Positions 16,301-18,285 of a stretch of DNA of 18,285 nucleotides are shown here, piece after piece (within the stretch, counting starts at the first letter, position 1; each line of letters opens with the position of its first letter). The stretch comes from Sandaracinaceae bacterium (GTDB lineage: Bacteria; Myxococcota_A; Polyangia; Polyangiales; Sandaracinaceae). Below the pieces are notes generated by a model. The model saw only the letters and a list, made by a program, of their open reading frames with translations, made no database searches and had not been told where the DNA came from. The position numbers and the translations under genes are program-made. The stretch covers positions 1 through 18,285 of the forward strand of contig JANWYL010000026.1 in assembly GCA_025056955.1 (NCBI GenBank). Direction: 5' to 3'.

Positions 16301-18285
16301 GGAGTTCTTGTGCGCTGAGCACCCCATCACCATATTCTTGCCCTTCGTCAAGACGCATGATTTCGACTGGCACCTCGATGCCATCGACAGGCTCTTCTTT
16401 TTCGTCGATGGCGATCACTTCTGCAACGATGGGGTTGCTCCTTTCAACGAAGGGCGAAAGAACGCGAAGGCCCACTTCGTAAGGCGCAGGACGGACGATC
16501 AACTCTTCTTCGGCGCTTTGCGATACCCCAAGCGCGTCTGTGACTTCAACCGCAAGCTTGTAGCGCATCCGACGAGGAGAAAACTTGAGAAGCGGCACTT
16601 CAAGTGCGGCTTCACCTTCGGTGCTGAGTTGGGAGTTGCCTTCGTTGAGAGGTTCAAAAAGGGATGGAGGTTGAAGGGGAGAAAAGGTGTATTCTTTCCA
16701 CCTCTCAGGGGCCTGGGCAGGCCCACTTGCAATCACCGACCAGTGGAGCTGCGCCCGAGATGCTGGGGCGCCAAAGAGGTAGCGAGCGCCAACCTGAATG
16801 GCAACGCGCTCACCAACCTTCCACATGCGCTTTTTTTCTTTGAGGGTGATATCCACCCGCATTTTTGGTTCCGCGAAATCCTTGACTTCAAAGGACCTGC
16901 TCCCCAGGGGGAGCTCCTTCCCCTTGGCAAGGATCCGAATGGTCCATTCACCCAAAGGGGAATTGTTGGGTAAGTCAAATTCGCTGCTGATCGCACCATC
17001 TTTGCCAATCACAAAATCCCGGCTCAAAAAAGGCACATGTGTCGAGCTGTTCCAGAGCTGGGCTTGGATTTGCATCCCCTGGGCAAGGGAGGAGATTTCC
17101 ACTCCCTTCACCTTCCTGATGAATGCGGCCCAGCGCAGTCGATCCCCGGGGCGGTAGATCGAGCGATCTGTCCACAGGCTTGCCCGAAGGTCATCGAGTT
17201 CTTGCGGAGGCTCCTCGCTTTCGAAACCGAGAAGGCTCGCAGAGGTGGCCCGCCGGGGATCAAAGCGCAAAAGGGTGCGCTCACCCCCTTTGGATGCGAT
17301 GATCACCAAACCAGGTCGGTGCTTGCAGTCACAGGGAATCCACGCGATTCCAGCCTGGTTGGTCTTTGCTCTTCCAATGGTGTTTCCCTCATCGCTTCGC
17401 ACTTCAATTTCAACGTCATGGATTGGTGATCCATTTTCAATCGAAGTCACCCAAAGGATCACCCCGTTTGGTGTGCCGATTGCGGAAATGCTGCAATCGG
17501 TGTTTTGGAGGATGGAGGTGATCACATCACCCTTTTCAAGTGATCCGGTAGCTGAAAGGGAGATGGCGATGGGTGTTCCGTATGGTTGTAGATCGATGCT
17601 TCCTTTTCCCCAGCGGTTGGCCCGCGCTTCTTCGGATCGGATGGCGATCACTTGATGCTTGCCATGTGCGCTCACGAAGGCTTGAGGTCGAAGGAGGGCG
17701 AGGTGCTCTTCGCCTGGGCCAACGGGCCTGAGGAAGGCTTTGGCATTGTCGAGGTGAATGCCCCTGAAGGGGAGGGTGTATGGGGCGCTCTGCTCAACGG
17801 TGTAAAAGCCGCTTGGTGCGTGAATTTGAGGGGGTTGGCCGCGGCTCCTCACGGCAAAGGGGCGGAGGGGTGGAAGCTCAACCCCATCGGTTGTGCGAAG
17901 CTTCTCAACCCGAATTTCGTAGAGGCGATCCGGCTCCCACTCTCCGCGAATCGCAATTTGACTCGACAAAGCATGGATGGAAAGACCCTGGGGCTCCGGC
18001 TCGACACGCACTCGGATCGATTGGGGATCAATGGGGTGGCTTGCGAGAATGGTGAGCTCTTCTTGGATGTCAATGATTCCCTTTGGATTTGGCGGATGGG
18101 AGCAAGCGGATGCATCAAAAGCCAATCGCTTACACCCAATCCCCAGAATCCGAGGGGGTAATTTGGTTCTGAATCGCAACACCAAGGGAATCGAAGATGG
18201 GTATGGTGAATAGGCAGGGGAGATGGCGAGGACAAGGCCAGAAGCAGGGAGAAGGGGCTTTAGGGGGTGCAGTGAGACGAGCTGC
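13383..18285 (-). CDS. bacterial alpha-2-macroglobulin-like protein, thioester-less, 5' end outside window
   Basis: At least 1633 residues of a bacterial alpha-2-macroglobulin-like protein, a periplasmic or cell-surface protease trap of the YfhM/YfaS group. The frame contains no stop up to base 18285. The first visible residues (PLLPASGLVLAIS, LRFRTKLPPRI) look like the end of an Ig-like domain, so the true start and signal peptide lie outside; a TTG at 18185 is not a convincing start. In order: Ig-like N-terminal domains, an MG2-type block WTDRSIYRPGD (about 17180-17140), further MG domains, a Gly/Ser/Glu-rich bait-like stretch (15500-15600), and the hallmark AFEPTVLWSPLL (about 15467-15502). 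These are followed by LPSRIGEYRIFAHA, an alpha-helical thioester-domain-like region (about 14950-14050) and a C-terminal beta domain. The CxEQ thioester is absent: its place (about 14835-14905) reads TFDKVREAFVPLFEES. Downstream pbpC is translationally coupled, the arrangement known from E. coli yfhM-pbpC. Confidence 0.92.
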   Translation of the reverse strand, partial: QLVSLHPLKPLLPASGLVLAISPAYSPYPSSIPLVLRFRTKLPPRILGIGCKRLAFDASACSHPPNPKGIIDIQEELTILASHPIDPQSIRVRVEPEPQGLSIHALSSQIAIRGEWEPDRLYEIRVEKLRTTDGVELPPLRPFAVRSRGQPPQIHAPSGFYTVEQSAPYTLPFRGIHLDNAKAFLRPVGPGEEHLALLRPQAFVSAHGKHQVIAIRSEEARANRWGKGSIDLQPYGTPIAISLSATGSLEKGDVITSILQNTDCSISAIGTPNGVILWVTSIENGSPIHDVEIEVRSDEGNTIGRAKTNQAGIAWIPCDCKHRPGLVIIASKGGERTLLRFDPRRATSASLLGFESEEPPQELDDLRASLWTDRSIYRPGDRLRWAAFIRKVKGVEISSLAQGMQIQAQLWNSSTHVPFLSRDFVIGKDGAISSEFDLPNNSPLGEWTIRILAKGKELPLGSRSFEVKDFAEPKMRVDITLKEKKRMWKVGERVAIQVGARYLFGAPASRAQLHWSVIASGPAQAPERWKEYTFSPLQPPSLFEPLNEGNSQLSTEGEAALEVPLLKFSPRRMRYKLAVEVTDALGVSQSAEEELIVRPAPYEVGLRVLSPFVERSNPIVAEVIAIDEKEEPVDGIEVPVEIMRLDEGQEYGDGVLSAQELLVKRCLLRTKKEAVRCEHTPKDGGRYRIIAKGPDGLIAEQIVYVMGEGTVPPGDHPTKRIVLSMEKSEYVVGEKARITFENPWPKAQALLLWPDSNGSLYQTKAVGNGVQAIEFEVHPSMVPNGRALLLLVCPKGNTSTPPQFPELRLGGVEFRVRPPIPTLSLSIERGSEEGKPGETRSLKVLVRDERGKPVRNAFVSVWAVDEGVVRIGRDTPPQVMRSLFRRKSSEFYVQDLRSTLLSRFVTVIEPSPSGDGDEIEGGASPASMVQEAFEPTVLWSPLLKSDGNGEVVVPFVLPSRIGEYRIFAHALADEKGEGAATSSVVVSEDLLIQPHIPPFVTEGDTFFARFRVVNRMASPASIAAEILVDGKGEARSIWQGQLKIPGLGEQMVSAAFHAQSPDAIRVVMRAKGASHLVESAQGVFVKPRAISNRSAIVVGGKGKEAIEIALPKEAVGGVIRLWAGHHPFVKAISTFDKVREAFVPLFEESVAVILGASALDKLGMWGDGGDLARREREASLKDAIDTLLRHELPNGAFSLDEGRDREPDIQATLLALLALSELESSPELSKAFSIKSHLEAGMGFLKQAIDEPTWWWGELNEGHRALAWRLLARANALPSKAKEEAFSQRVSASPATLVHMAWLFPHRSFERKAIVELAIERFNKLAQEPYGEWGRNGSPPPYTNKVLLALITEAIAQTPSLNGRLTEFLRQLILAEGEATPYELAWIMRTYGGIGDALRLGGSGPEIGLRFDGRAITPTVNAMHITFELPFDWLKGGPHHLEAHGKKDMPLFVAMDGVWELPLSEADREARGRGVILHRIFETPEGLPLPSGSRIPLGSLVRVRLFSVLSEPITDSFTLRDPHGGGFAPSEFGAPPIDRDLEAIIRAGGLSDQDPRARLARLSQDRILRRAHNWESSVYHLNPSTELTECTYLLRAAHPGRFTVLPAEIRSQNNPKPIARSALAEFEVVADSK

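Noticed and set aside
16137..16973. A 278-codon plus-strand open frame inside the macroglobulin region
   Set aside because: It is antisense to well-supported macroglobulin domains, has no recognisable motif and no ribosome binding site.

Overview
The window carries ten protein-coding genes, two of them cut by the window edges. I see no RNA gene, insertion sequence, CRISPR array or prophage. Several features together suggest a member of the Myxococcota or a related former deltaproteobacterial lineage. These are a two-receiver protein with a membrane-spanning, proline-rich, TPR-ended architecture, a lipoprotein-like FG-GAP protein with a 'PCxGVxCPxGxVCxxGxC' start, a DksA homologue with a degenerate zinc finger and a long basic tail, and an alpha-2-macroglobulin/PbpC pair. 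The placement is an inference from protein style; no marker gene is present.

Layout. Positions 1-3190 (+) hold the end of a biotin-dependent acyl-CoA carboxylase carboxyltransferase subunit, then its biotin carboxylase/biotin carrier subunit, 10 bp apart with a strong ribosome binding site. Convergent to it, and sharing a TTAA that stops both genes, is a large pseudo-receiver/TPR membrane protein (3187-5691, -). Divergent from that is a secreted FG-GAP/ASPIC-UnbV protein (5756-7717, +). A stand-alone type II secretion minor pseudopilin GspK (7727-9046, -) converges on it. Then come a Fur-family regulator (9232-9678, +) and a DksA-type RNA polymerase regulator with its own sigma70-like promoter (9734-10462, +). 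The right third (10493-18285, -) is one leftward gene run: an alpha-2-macroglobulin-like protein whose 5' end lies outside the window, penicillin-binding protein 1C four bases behind it, and a small exported beta-rich protein.

How the genes fit together. The carboxylase pair makes one enzyme, probably for branched-chain or odd-chain acyl-CoA metabolism. The alpha-2-macroglobulin/PbpC pair is a known periplasmic partnership in which protease trapping is proposed to accompany emergency peptidoglycan repair. Here the macroglobulin has no CxEQ thioester, PbpC lacks the usual C-terminal BiPBP_C region, and an exported protein follows. The pseudo-receiver/TPR protein is the least explained gene in the window. 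The remaining genes appear to be independent units.
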